The notes under the pieces were generated by a model. That model searched no databases and was not told the origin of the DNA. It worked only from the letters and a program-made list of their open reading frames with translations. From NCBI GenBank assembly GCA_029937535.1, contig JAPYPT010000017.1, positions 1 through 34,872 of the forward strand: 34,872 nt of DNA, written 5' to 3'. Each line of letters starts with the position of its first letter. Positions within the stretch are counted from its first letter, which is position 1. Below, piece after piece: positions 9,383 through 19,094 of this stretch. This DNA comes from Alphaproteobacteria bacterium (GTDB lineage Bacteria; Pseudomonadota; Alphaproteobacteria; GCA-2731375). Both the position numbers and the translations under genes were made by a program.

Positions 9383-11149
9383 TCATTCCGGCAGTCCGGC
9401 TTTGCGCAGCAAATTTTCGTATTGCCGCATTAATTCGGGGTCTTCGTATCCGTCGGTCTGAGAAAGATGGATGATGCGGTACATTGGCTGCTTTTTCAGG
9501 GCTTCCTCCACATGCTGCCGGGCGAGCTCTATTTCACCAATTTCCGCATAAACAGCAGCAAGCCGAATGTCCGAAAATGCATTGTTTGGGTTCATTCCCA
9601 GTCGCTTGTGGTCGGCGTCAATGGCATCGTCATATCTCTTCAACAAACGGTAACTGATGGCCAAGATGCCCAAGTAAAAGTCAGGAAATATCGGGCACAG
9701 GCGCATCGCTTCATTGATCAATCGGGCGGCTTCGCGCGGTTTGTTGCGCATATTGAGCGTCAGCGCCAGCGGCAAGCGGCTATCCGCGATGTTCGGACCC
9801 AGCGCCACCGCCCTACGTTGGATCGTCTCGGCCTCGTCATGATATCCTTGAGCCAATTTGAAGCTGCCCAGCATGGCCAGAATATCGGAATTGTCAGCGG
9901 TTATCTCCATTGCGCGTTCGATGACCCTGAGCCCTTCAGCCATGGCCTCATCCCGAGATGGGCTCCACGGTAACCGCGTTTCGACAAGGTAAGTCCATGC
10001 CAACAAAGCCAACGCGGTTACGAACCCCTTGTCGTGGTTCAGCGCCGCAATGGCCTGTTCGCGGGCCAAGGCATTGTCGCCAGGGGTAAACCGGCGCATA
10101 TGATATTGCGCTTGTTGATGTAATTGCCAGGCAGGAATTGAGGCGGTCTGGTCGCGCCGTATTCTGGCTTGTTGGCCTTCGGTCAAACGAACTTCCAATG
10201 CATTCGCGATCTTCGAGGTAATCTCATCCTGAAGCTCGAATATATCCGTGAGTTCGCGGTCATAGCGTTCCGCCCACAGATGTGATCCATCGGACCCATC
10301 AATCAATTGTGCGGTAATTCGGACCCGGGCGCCGGCACTCCGCACACTGCCTTCCAAAACGTAATGTACACCTAGATCGCGGGCGACCTGCCGCACATCC
10401 GGGTTCTGGCCCTTATAGGAAAAGCTTGAGTTGCGGGCGATGACCAATAATTCATGAATATGCGAAAGGCTGGTAAGGAGATCTTCCGCGATGCCATCGG
10501 AGAAATACTCTTGCTCGGGATCACCTGACATATTGTCGAACGGCAGCACGGCGATAGAGGGCTTGTCGGGCAAAGGTAGAGACTCGTCCGGTCCGGCGAC
10601 GATGGTTTCAGCGGGCGTCTGTTGATCGGGCGACCACCGCCAGACCCTCACGGGCCGGGCGATGTTCTTCAATTCCTGATCGCCGTCATCGGCAAACTCT
10701 GCGTCGACGCGCCCGCCTACACTGTTGTGTGCGTCGCCAGAAAGAGTAACGCCTTCAGCTTCGCCAATCTCTTGAAGTCGTGCTGCGATGTTTACACCGT
10801 CACCGAAGATGTCGTTTCCTTCGACAATCACATCGCCGAGGTGAACACCGATACGGAAGACGATGCGTTTGTCTTCATCGACCGCCTCGTTGCGTACTGC
10901 CATGGCTTGTTGCACGTCGATCATGCACTGAGCGGCATCCACGACAGAAGGGAACTCCAATAGCAGGCCATCGCCCATGGTCTTGACGATGCGGCCGCCG
11001 TGTTCGGCGATCTTGCCGTCGATCAATTCCGCCCGATGGTTTCGCAACGCCGCCAACGTGCCCACTTCGTCCACGCCCATCAGGCGCGAATAGCCAACCA
11101 CGTCAGCCGAAACGATGGCGGCTAATTTGCGTTGAATTCCTTCTGTCAT
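9383..11149 (-). CDS. Class III adenylate/guanylate cyclase domain protein with TolB-like and TPR regions
   Basis: RKLAAIVSADVVGYSRLMGVDE, KTMGDGLLLEF, GVHLGDVIVEGNDIFGDGVNIAARLQ; then SIAVLPFDNMSGDPEQEYFSDGIAEDLLTSLS; TPR-like C-terminus. Start MTEGIQRK at 11149 preferred. Confidence 0.9.
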   Translation of the reverse strand: MTEGIQRKLAAIVSADVVGYSRLMGVDEVGTLAALRNHRAELIDGKIAEHGGRIVKTMGDGLLLEFPSVVDAAQCMIDVQQAMAVRNEAVDEDKRIVFRIGVHLGDVIVEGNDIFGDGVNIAARLQEIGEAEGVTLSGDAHNSVGGRVDAEFADDGDQELKNIARPVRVWRWSPDQQTPAETIVAGPDESLPLPDKPSIAVLPFDNMSGDPEQEYFSDGIAEDLLTSLSHIHELLVIARNSSFSYKGQNPDVRQVARDLGVHYVLEGSVRSAGARVRITAQLIDGSDGSHLWAERYDRELTDIFELQDEITSKIANALEVRLTEGQQARIRRDQTASIPAWQLHQQAQYHMRRFTPGDNALAREQAIAALNHDKGFVTALALLAWTYLVETRLPWSPSRDEAMAEGLRVIERAMEITADNSDILAMLGSFKLAQGYHDEAETIQRRAVALGPNIADSRLPLALTLNMRNKPREAARLINEAMRLCPIFPDFYLGILAISYRLLKRYDDAIDADHKRLGMNPNNAFSDIRLAAVYAEIGEIELARQHVEEALKKQPMYRIIHLSQTDGYEDPELMRQYENLLRKAGLPE

Positions 11150-11218
11150 GGGATGGAGTGTAGCTGCCAGCACCTAAGGAATCCATGCGCCTGCTTGGCA
11201 GGGCTGCATTTCCGTTTA

Positions 11219-11339
11219 TTGACACAACGCTGCTATAAAATGAGCGTATGCGGCAAGCCTATATGTAGTGGTGTCGGTATTGGTCAGGTAGATACGGCTG
11301 GAACAGCATCAGCGTAGGAAATTGCGCCACTCCGCCGCC
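11219..11339. repeat. Repeat B copy 2
   Basis: See copy 1 at 7086..7206; same orientation, offset 4133 bp. Confidence 0.85.
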
Positions 11340-11427
11340 GCTGCGAGTGGGCGGTGTCTACTTGCTGGGCCCTTGGGGCGGCGTTACCATCAAAACCGCA
11401 GAATGCGGAATTGAAAGAGGTGGGGTT

Positions 11428-12282
11428 ATGCCAGGTTCCATAGACGTTCGTCCGGGCGTCTTTTTGCGTCACGACCCGGTGGCCGCCGCCGTCCCGGTGC
11501 TCGTCGATGTGTCTCGCAGCGGGCGTGAATATCCTCATGATTTCCGCTCGCCCATTGCGTTTTCGGTTCTGCACGATAACGTCTCGATGTATGTCGAGGA
11601 ACTATGCGCCAAGGCCCCGGAACTGGGCGCGACCATGCTCTACGCCAGCTTTCCCAATACCTATATCGATACCAATCGCAGCGCGGCGGATATCGATGAA
11701 CGGCAGATTGACGGTAAATGGCCTGGCGCCATTGAACAAAGCGATTTTACCGAACGCGGTCTTGGCCTGATAAAGCGGCTATCGCGCTATGGCGAGGAAA
11801 TGCAGGAGCGAAAATTGACCGTCGGGGAGGTCCAGGCGCGGCTCGATAATTACCACGAACCCTATCACCGGGAACTGGCGCGCATTCTCGCAGAGATGAA
11901 GGCGGCGCATGGCCGCGCCTTTCAGGTCTCGTGCCATTGCATGTCCGCCATCGGCGCCCCGACCCACGCCGATCCGGGCGAAGCGCGCGCCGACTTCAAT
12001 CTTGGCGACGTTCATGGCACGACCTGTACGCCCGAATTCCTGGCATTCGTGACCAAAACACTTGAAGGCCTTGGCCATTCGGTCAGTATTAATTTTCCCT
12101 ATTACGGCGGTTATCTCACACGGCGGCATAGCGATCCGGCAAATGGCGTGGAGAGCATTTTCGTTGAAATCAACAAGCGTATGTTCATCGACATCGAAAC
12201 ATTCAAGCGGACGGATGGCTTTCCGGCGGTCAGGGCGGCGATGGATCATCTGATCCAGGAAATCTGCCGCTACGCAGTCTAA
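11428..12282 (+). CDS. N-formylglutamate amidohydrolase family protein
   Basis: VPVLVDVSRSGREYPHDF, YASFPNTYIDTNRSAADID, VSCHCMSAIG, NFPYYGGYLTRRH. Start MPGSIDVRPG at 11428 after aaagaggtgg. Confidence 0.8.
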   Translation: MPGSIDVRPGVFLRHDPVAAAVPVLVDVSRSGREYPHDFRSPIAFSVLHDNVSMYVEELCAKAPELGATMLYASFPNTYIDTNRSAADIDERQIDGKWPGAIEQSDFTERGLGLIKRLSRYGEEMQERKLTVGEVQARLDNYHEPYHRELARILAEMKAAHGRAFQVSCHCMSAIGAPTHADPGEARADFNLGDVHGTTCTPEFLAFVTKTLEGLGHSVSINFPYYGGYLTRRHSDPANGVESIFVEINKRMFIDIETFKRTDGFPAVRAAMDHLIQEICRYAV

Positions 12283-12307
12283 GAATTAGGAACCGTGAAG
12301 ATCGTGG

Positions 12308-12685
12308 CTACTCTACGATTTTCCAATAGGCATCCTTCAGAATGGCCTTGCCGTTCCGGAATTCATAAAAATCACAGCCGTCCACGTCGATCTTCCTGCC
12401 CTCCGGCGTCGTGCCCGTCAGCCGCCATTTAGAGATCCCGGTATTGCCGCAAACATAATGACCGGCAGCCTCATAATGTACGTCGGGTAAACCTTTGAAC
12501 CGTGAAGCGAGACCGTCTCGGACGGCCTCCTTGCCCTCGCAACGGGCGCCGTGGGGATGGGGTCCCCGTGGCATCCGCAGGACGCAGTCATCTGCAAAGT
12601 ACGCCATGATGCGATCCAAATCATGATCGTTGAAAGCGTCCAATAGGGCTTCAAGCGTCGCGGCAATATTGGTGTTGTCACTCAT
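12308..12685 (-). CDS. SnoaL-like / NTF2-fold protein
   Basis: LEALLDAFNDHDLDRIMAYFADDCVLRMPRGP...GKEAVRDGL pattern. Confidence 0.8.
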   Translation of the reverse strand: MSDNTNIAATLEALLDAFNDHDLDRIMAYFADDCVLRMPRGPHPHGARCEGKEAVRDGLASRFKGLPDVHYEAAGHYVCGNTGISKWRLTGTTPEGRKIDVDGCDFYEFRNGKAILKDAYWKIVE

Positions 12686-12982
12686 GGCCGATATCTCCCT
12701 CCTGACTTTCTATCCGATAGGCGCTGGCCGGGTTTCGTGGCGTTATATTAGCATAACGAACTCCTAACCATTTTAAGATAGGTTAGCGTCTTGGTGATGC
12801 TCAAACGTTGGCCGGTGCACGCAACCCGCCACGGCGAACTGGTTTCTTGGGCCACAATATACTGTACGGATTATGGAGACTTCGATTGGCGACCCTCAGG
12901 CTTGTACTCATGCGTTTTGTTAAAAAAATTCTGAATATCTACCATCCCGAAAAGAAATATATGCGCGGTTGACCGGTTAGGT

Positions 12983-13645
12983 TCAGCCACCAGGATTGGG
13001 CAAGCTTGCCGGATCGATGGCTTGATTAACGTAGTAGTCCATCTGTGGCTGATAGGTTTCCCACAGGAACCGAAGTTCGGTTAGCGGTGAGCGGTCGTAC
13101 TCGACGCGGAGATCGACGAGTGGAAACGACTGCTCGTGTACCACCAGCAGCACCGCCGATTTGATTTGCTTGAGCTCCCCGCCCGCGGCGTATCCGGCTT
13201 CCAGCGCCAGGAGCAAGCGTTCCGCCAGATGAGCATCCGCCCGTTCTTCGAAAGCGCCGACCATGCTGCGTGGAACATCCTCGTTACGGATGATGTTGCC
13301 GATGGCGCAGCAGCCATTCCCCGTTGCGGCCCCATGGATCGAGGTTATGCGATCGCCGTTATGGAAGTCGGTGCCGCCATCGCGGTCAACAACGGCGAGC
13401 TGGCGCCAGCCGATGGTTGGGTTATGGGCGGCTAGGGCCTCGATCACCTGGGGCGCGGCCTTGCCGTCCTCCAAATGCTTAATGCCCAGCGGGCCGAGGC
13501 GGTTATCCGTCAGATGTTGGGTCAGCACCGCGCCGATGCCAGCCTTGGCATGGGCGCACCGGGCGCCGACGTTTATGCTCGATGTTGTCACCGCGGCGCC
13601 GAACATGCCGGTCCGCCCGCACTTGCCGACCAGGGAATAGGTCAT
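12983..13645 (-). CDS. DUF1028 domain protein (Ntn-hydrolase-like)
   Basis: MTYSLVGKCGRTGMFGAAVTTSSINVGARCAHAKAGIGAVLTQ...TNRLGPLGIKHLEDG... matches the DUF1028 N-terminal pattern. Confidence 0.8.
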   Translation of the reverse strand: MTYSLVGKCGRTGMFGAAVTTSSINVGARCAHAKAGIGAVLTQHLTDNRLGPLGIKHLEDGKAAPQVIEALAAHNPTIGWRQLAVVDRDGGTDFHNGDRITSIHGAATGNGCCAIGNIIRNEDVPRSMVGAFEERADAHLAERLLLALEAGYAAGGELKQIKSAVLLVVHEQSFPLVDLRVEYDRSPLTELRFLWETYQPQMDYYVNQAIDPASLPNPGG

Positions 13646-13674
13646 CCAATATCCTCCGTTAGCCTAAAAATACA

Positions 13675-14916
13675 CTAACTCTGTATCACCGCCTCAACAT
13701 CAATCTCGACCAGGAACTGCGGGTTGGCCAGACCATCAACGATCAGGCCGGTGCCACAGGGATGCACCCCCTTGAGATGCCGGCCGACCGATTGGTAAAC
13801 CGCCTCGCGATGGCCGCGATGCAGGATATAGGTCGTTATCTTGCAGATATCGTTGCGCGAGGCGCCGGCGTCTTCCAAAAGCGTCATGATGTTCTTCATC
13901 GCCTGATCGGCCTGGGCGCCGGGATCGCCAAGTCCAACGAAATCGCCATCAAGGCTCATGCCGGTTTGACCGCGCAGGTAGACGCGGTCGCCGGCGCGTA
14001 CCGCCTTGCAAAACCGGCTGCCGAGGTTCTGGCCGTCCTTGTAGGCCTCGTCGGTGTGAAATTTCCGCAAACGCCGGTGCGGCGCGCCCTTCGCCAAGGT
14101 GATGGCAATGTCGATCTCGAACAGGATCTCGGGCCGCGCGAAGCCGCGCACGATAAGGCCGGTCGAACACGGGTGGGTGTCGCCAAAATGCTTGCCAATG
14201 ACCTGATAGATGGGCTCCCGGTAGGCGCGGTCGCCGATGTAGACGCGGATCTTGCAAACATCGTCGAAGCTTGAGCCTGCCTCTTCCAACAAATCGCGGG
14301 CGTTCGTCATGGCCTGCTCGGCCTGGGCCGCGGCGTCTTGCTGCCTAAAGCCGAGGCCAAACATCTCGGAACCGTCCAGTTCACATCCCGTTTGGCCTCT
14401 CAGGTAAATCTCGTCGCCGGTATTGATGGTCATGCAGGTTTCCCGGTTGATCCCGGTTTGGCCGAACCAATCGCCGGTGTTCAATAGCCGAAACTTCCTG
14501 TGCCCGCCCCCAGCCGGGATCACCGCCTCAAAGTCGAGTTCGACCTTCATATCCGCCATGGCCAGGCCCTTGACGATGAGGCCCGTGGCAACAGTAGGAT
14601 TGCCTTTCAGATGGCGGCCAACGGTATTGTAGACCTCCGTGCGATAGGCGGGATCGGTCAGGTAGGTCGTCACCTTGCAAACATGCGCCAGGCTGGAGCC
14701 GGCCTCCTCCAACAGCACCTTGGCGTTTTGCATGGCCTGGTCAGCCTGCGCCGCCGCGTCGTTGGGGTTGACCATTCGTTGGTCCAGGTCCAGGCCGGTC
14801 TGGCCACGCAGAAAGATGCGGTTGCCGGCCTTGACGGTCATGCACATGTCGTTATCGAGCGCGCCGCCGGGATAGACGTCGCGGGTATTGAACTTGCGGA
14901 ACCTCTCGAGTTTCAT
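13675..14916 (-). CDS. Triple-domain RidA/YjgF-like fusion protein
   Basis: Three tandem units each with [IV][FY]LRGQTG, DAAAQADQAMxNAxxLLEEAGSS..VCKxxxYxxDxxYR..(I/V)Y..(V/I)G.H and TGLIV.G.A. Confidence 0.85.
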   Translation of the reverse strand: MKLERFRKFNTRDVYPGGALDNDMCMTVKAGNRIFLRGQTGLDLDQRMVNPNDAAAQADQAMQNAKVLLEEAGSSLAHVCKVTTYLTDPAYRTEVYNTVGRHLKGNPTVATGLIVKGLAMADMKVELDFEAVIPAGGGHRKFRLLNTGDWFGQTGINRETCMTINTGDEIYLRGQTGCELDGSEMFGLGFRQQDAAAQAEQAMTNARDLLEEAGSSFDDVCKIRVYIGDRAYREPIYQVIGKHFGDTHPCSTGLIVRGFARPEILFEIDIAITLAKGAPHRRLRKFHTDEAYKDGQNLGSRFCKAVRAGDRVYLRGQTGMSLDGDFVGLGDPGAQADQAMKNIMTLLEDAGASRNDICKITTYILHRGHREAVYQSVGRHLKGVHPCGTGLIVDGLANPQFLVEIDVEAVIQS

Positions 14917-15068
14917 GCCATCTTGCTCCCATCACGGCAGATACGTGATGCTAATCCACATTATTCGTGACGGCCACCGGCTTTGCGCGATGGGCGAAAG
15001 CTTTAGCTCGCGACAGGATTTCGTAGTATCCATGGGCGACCACAAAGCGATGGCACGGAGCACGGAAA

Positions 15069-15872
15069 ATGGCCACGATCGCCGCCAACACGTCCGCCAA
15101 TGCTGCCGAAACCGTTCGCGCCCATATCCGCCATGGCCGCCACACTACGGTGACGACGGGGCTGGCGCCGGGAATTTTGCAGGCCAACCTGGTCATCCTG
15201 CCCGCCGACTGGGCCGATGAGTTCGGGGCCTTCTGCGCCGCCAATCCCAAACCCTGCCCGCTCATGGCCCAAAGCGAGGCCGGCGACCCCACGCTGCCGG
15301 CACTCGGCCACGATATCGACGTGCGCACGGATCTGCCGCGCTATCGGATCTTTCATGACGGCGTGCAGACATCCGAAGAAACCTCCATCTCCGCCCTGTG
15401 GCGGGATGACCTTGTCGCCTTCGCGCTGGGCTGCTCCTATTCATTCGAGGCTGCCTTGCTGGATGCGGGCGTCCCCATCCGGCATATTGAGCAAGGCAAA
15501 AAGGTCTGCACCTACCGCACCGGGATCGATACCGTCCCCGCCGGGCGCCTCCACGGCAAAATGGTCGTGTCCATGCGCAATTTCACCACCCCCAACGCCA
15601 TCCGCGCCATAGAGATCACCTCCCGGTTCCCAAGCGTGCACGGCGCGCCGATACACTTTGGCGATCCATCCGCCATCGGCATCGTCGACATCGACAAACC
15701 TGAATTCGGCGGCGAGCCGGACATCCGGCCCGGCGAGACGCCCCTGTTCTGGGCCTGCGGCGTCACGCCCCAGTCCGTCATCGAGGCGGTGAAACCGCCC
15801 TTTTGCATCACCCACAAGGCCGGGCACATGCTGATCACGGACCGCCTGAACGAGGAATTCCGCGCCAGTTGA
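15069..15872 (+). CDS. DUF1445 family putative hydro-lyase (D-glutamate cyclase-like)
   Basis: FCAANPKPCPLMAQSEAGDP, FALGCSYSFEAALLDAGVPIRHI, CTYRTGIDTVPAGRLHG, MRPF-like VVSMRNFTTPNAIRAIEITSRFPSVHGAPIHFGDP. Confidence 0.85.
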   Translation: MATIAANTSANAAETVRAHIRHGRHTTVTTGLAPGILQANLVILPADWADEFGAFCAANPKPCPLMAQSEAGDPTLPALGHDIDVRTDLPRYRIFHDGVQTSEETSISALWRDDLVAFALGCSYSFEAALLDAGVPIRHIEQGKKVCTYRTGIDTVPAGRLHGKMVVSMRNFTTPNAIRAIEITSRFPSVHGAPIHFGDPSAIGIVDIDKPEFGGEPDIRPGETPLFWACGVTPQSVIEAVKPPFCITHKAGHMLITDRLNEEFRAS

Positions 15873-15929
15873 CGCCGGCGTATAGGCGATTGACCGCCAT
15901 TCCCTTGCCTCCCGGCGCGGGCGGTGTAT

Positions 15930-15959
15930 GTTGCGGCCTTCGGAATTAGATGCCGCAAC
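15930..15959. other. Inverted repeat gttgcggc-N14-gccgcaac (hairpin or operator)
   Basis: Perfect 8-bp arms between the DUF1445 stop and the SDR start; no T-tract follows. Confidence 0.4.
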
Positions 15960-16001
15960 GCAACGGAATAAATTTGGGCGCGCGTATCCGCGCCATGGAG
16001 G

Positions 16002-16946
16002 ATGGAACAGATCATGACAGAGCAAATTCAAACCGGCGAAATGTTGAAAGACAAAGTCATTCTGGTCACCGGCGCGGGCCGCGGCGTGGGCCGTGATATC
16101 GCGCTTTTGGCCGCCGCGCAGGGCGCCAAGGTGATCGTCAACGATCTGGGCGGCCAGGCCGATGGCGAGGGCGAGGACAAGACGCCGGCCATGGAAGTGG
16201 TCGGCGATATCAAGGAAGCGGGCGGCGAGGCGGCGGCCAACTATGGCTCCGTCGCCGATTTTGACGCGGCCGAGGCCATGGTGCAGCAGGCCATCGATAC
16301 CTATGGCCGCATCGACGGCGTCGTCAACAACGCCGGCATTCTGCGCGACGTGATCTTCCACAAAATGACCGAGGAAGAATGGGATATCGTTATCGCCGTG
16401 CACCTTAAGGGCTGCTTCAACGTCGCCCGGGCGGCGGCGACCCACTTTCGGGCCCAGCAGAGCGGCTCATACGTGCACATGACTTCGACGTCCGGTCTGA
16501 TCGGCAATTTCGGCCAGGCCAACTATGCCGCCGCCAAGCTGGGCATCGCGGGATTGTCGAAATCCCTGGCCCTGGATATGTCCCGCTTCGGTGTCCGCTC
16601 CAACTGCATTTCGCCCTTCGCCTGGAGCCGCCTGATCGGCACCATTCCCATTGCCTCGGAGGAAGAGGCGGCCCGGGTCGAGAAGATCAAGGCCATGACG
16701 CCGGCGAAGATCGCCCCCATGGCGGCCTTCCTGCTGTCCGATGCGGCCAACGAGGTCAGCGGGCAGATTTTTGGCGTGCGGCACAACGAAATCTTTCTGT
16801 TCAGCCAGCCCCGGCCCATCCGTTCCGTGCAACGCTCGGAAGGCTGGACGCCGGAAACCATCGCCGAACATGCCCTGCCGGCCATGCAATCCAGCTTCAT
16901 GCCACTGGAGCGCAGCGGTGATGTATTCAGCTGGGACCCGGTCTAG
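16002..16946 (+). CDS. Short-chain dehydrogenase (MFE-type 3-hydroxyacyl-CoA dehydrogenase-like)
   Basis: VTGAGRGVGRDIALLAAAQGAKVIVNDLGG, NNAGILRD, YAAAKLGIAGLSKSLALDM. Confidence 0.9.
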   Translation: MEQIMTEQIQTGEMLKDKVILVTGAGRGVGRDIALLAAAQGAKVIVNDLGGQADGEGEDKTPAMEVVGDIKEAGGEAAANYGSVADFDAAEAMVQQAIDTYGRIDGVVNNAGILRDVIFHKMTEEEWDIVIAVHLKGCFNVARAAATHFRAQQSGSYVHMTSTSGLIGNFGQANYAAAKLGIAGLSKSLALDMSRFGVRSNCISPFAWSRLIGTIPIASEEEAARVEKIKAMTPAKIAPMAAFLLSDAANEVSGQIFGVRHNEIFLFSQPRPIRSVQRSEGWTPETIAEHALPAMQSSFMPLERSGDVFSWDPV

Positions 16947-16988
16947 GCGGGTTCCGGTGTCGTTGCGCGATAGCTGGGCCGGCGTTTC

Positions 16989-18056
16989 ATGATGCCGGCC
17001 CCGCAGCCTCGCCATGCCGTTGGTGATCTGGTCCGCTACGCCACCGAACTGTTCACCGCCGCCCGTATGCCCGGCGCGCGCGCGGCGGTGGTGGCGGAAC
17101 TGCTGGTGGAGGCGGATGCCATGGGCCACGACACCCATGGTCTGAACCTGGCCGCCAAGTATCTGGATCATTTGCAAACCGGCCTCATGGCGGCGGCGGG
17201 CGAGGTGGAGGTGGTGTCCGACCGTGGCGCCGTAGTGGTCTGGGACGGCGGCTATCTGTCCGGTGTCTGGCTCACCCAGCAGGCGATCGGGGTCGGGTGC
17301 GAACGGGCCCGGGAATTCGGTACCGCCACCATTTCCATTCGCCGCAGCCATCATATCGCCTGCCTGGCGGCCTTCCTGCCCCTGGCGACGGAGCGGAATT
17401 TGATGATCACCCTGGCCAGTTCGGACCCCTCGGTGGCCGCCGTCGCGCCGCACGGTTCCTACCAGGCTCTCTACACCCCCAATCCCCTGGCGGTCGGCAT
17501 TCCGACGGGTGGCGATCCGATCCTGATCGATATCTCCGCCTCCGCCACCACCATGGGCCTGTCCGACCGCGCCCGGGACGGCGAGAGCCGGCTGCCGGGG
17601 CCATGGCTGATTGATAACCAAGGCCGCCCCAGCGACGATCCGGCGGTGCTGGAAACCGAGCCGCCAGGCGCGCTGCTACCCCTGGGCGCTCCCGATCGCG
17701 GCCATAAGGGTTTCGCCATGGGCATCATGATCGAGGCCTTGACCTCCGCCCTGCCGGGCTTTGGCCGGGCTGACGGTCCGACCAATTGGGGCGCCGGCGT
17801 TTATGTGCAAATCACCGATCCGGAAGCCTTTGGCGGGCTGGAAAATTTCACCCGCCAGACCAGTTGGTTCGCCGACCGTTGCCGCGCCGCGGCGGTGCCG
17901 GAAGGCGCCGACCCGGTCCGTATGCCCGGCGACGGCGCCCTGGCCCGCAAACGAGAGGCCCTGGCCAACGGCGTCGCCCTGTACCCTACCATTCTGGACA
18001 GCCTGGCCCCCTGGGCGGAACGGTTCGGCGTGACAGCGCCAACGGCATCCGTATAG
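16989..18056 (+). CDS. Ldh/YlbC-type malate/L-lactate dehydrogenase family oxidoreductase
   Basis: EADAMGHDTHGLNLAAKYL, SHHIACLAAFLPLATERNLM, NPLAVGIPTGGDPILIDISAS, LGAPDRGHKGFAMGIMIEALT. Confidence 0.9.
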   Translation: MMPAPQPRHAVGDLVRYATELFTAARMPGARAAVVAELLVEADAMGHDTHGLNLAAKYLDHLQTGLMAAAGEVEVVSDRGAVVVWDGGYLSGVWLTQQAIGVGCERAREFGTATISIRRSHHIACLAAFLPLATERNLMITLASSDPSVAAVAPHGSYQALYTPNPLAVGIPTGGDPILIDISASATTMGLSDRARDGESRLPGPWLIDNQGRPSDDPAVLETEPPGALLPLGAPDRGHKGFAMGIMIEALTSALPGFGRADGPTNWGAGVYVQITDPEAFGGLENFTRQTSWFADRCRAAAVPEGADPVRMPGDGALARKREALANGVALYPTILDSLAPWAERFGVTAPTASV

Positions 18057-18114
18057 GATTTCGTAAAGTAATTTTAGGACCGAATAGGAACGGAAGATGC
18101 GAGGTAAATAGTCC

Positions 18115-19092
18115 ATGCCCAAACTATTGCTGGCCGGCCGCTTCCACGCCGATACCGAGACATTGTTGGCGGCACGGCCGGACGTCGAGGTTGTCACGCT
18201 GGTGGAGCCGACGGAGCAGGAACTGATCGACGCCATTCCCGGCTGCCATGGCCTGGTCCTGCGGACCACGCCGTTCGGCGCGGCGGCCTGCGCCAAGGCG
18301 GACAAGCTGTTGGTGATCTCCCGCCACGGGGTCGGCTATGACAACGTTGATGTTGAGGCGGCGACGGCCCATGGCCTGCCCGTCGCCGTGGTCGGCGAGG
18401 CGAATTCCAACGCCGTCTGCGAACACGCCTTCATGCTGATGCTGGCGACGGTGAAGGACGCCCTGCCGCTCGATAACGCGGTGCGCAAACAGGATTATGC
18501 CCGGCGCAACGCCATGACCTCGGGCGAGGTGGCGGACAAAACCATTCTGATCGTCGGCTTCGGCCGTATCGGCACCCGCATGGCGCGGCGTTGCGCCGCC
18601 TTTGATATGAAGGTGATCGTGGCGGATCCGTACGTGCCGCGCCGGGTGGTTCAGGGCCAAGGCTATGAATTCGTCGAGGATTTCCGCGACGCCCTGGACC
18701 GGGCCGATATCCTGTCCCTGCACCGGCCCGGCAACCACGACGGCAGCCCGGTCATGACGGGTCAGGAATTCTCCCGCATGCGCAAGGGCGCGGTGCTGAT
18801 CAATACCGCGCGGGGCACCTTGTTGGACGAGGATGCCTTGTACCAGGCCCTGACCAACGGCCCCCTGGCCGCCGCCGGGCTGGATGTCACCCGCGACGAG
18901 CCACCCCGTGCCGATCTGCCCTTGCTGGGCCTGGATAATGTTTTGTTCAGCCCCCATATCGCCGGCGTGACGCGGGAGGCCTTCCGCGCCATGGGCCTGC
19001 GGGCGGTGCAGAATTGCCTGGACGCCTTCGACGGCAAGCTGGATGACTATTATCTGGTCAATCCGGAAGTGTTGCAGGGCCCCGCCGGCTGA
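18115..19092 (+). CDS. D-isomer-specific 2-hydroxyacid dehydrogenase (phosphoglycerate dehydrogenase-like)
   Basis: ISRHGVGYDNVDVEAAT, ILIVGFGRIGTRMARR, LHRPGNHDG, LINTARGTLLDEDAL, FSPHIAGVTREA. Confidence 0.9.
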   Translation: MPKLLLAGRFHADTETLLAARPDVEVVTLVEPTEQELIDAIPGCHGLVLRTTPFGAAACAKADKLLVISRHGVGYDNVDVEAATAHGLPVAVVGEANSNAVCEHAFMLMLATVKDALPLDNAVRKQDYARRNAMTSGEVADKTILIVGFGRIGTRMARRCAAFDMKVIVADPYVPRRVVQGQGYEFVEDFRDALDRADILSLHRPGNHDGSPVMTGQEFSRMRKGAVLINTARGTLLDEDALYQALTNGPLAAAGLDVTRDEPPRADLPLLGLDNVLFSPHIAGVTREAFRAMGLRAVQNCLDAFDGKLDDYYLVNPEVLQGPAG

Positions 19093-19094
19093 AG

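Noticed and set aside
9383-11149. Cyclase/TolB/TPR fusion as a novel protein
   Set aside because: This domain arrangement is common in alphaproteobacteria; not unusual on its own.
11219-11242. Promoter in repeat B (ttgaca...tataaa)
   Set aside because: The two hexamers are only about 9 bp apart, and copy 1 has ttggca/tgtaaa; spacing does not fit a sigma70 promoter.
15900-15945. Third copy of repeat B near 15.9 kb
   Set aside because: Only a short gapped resemblance (gggcggtgtatgttgcggcctt versus gggtggactgtgtaaattgcggcttt), too weak to call.
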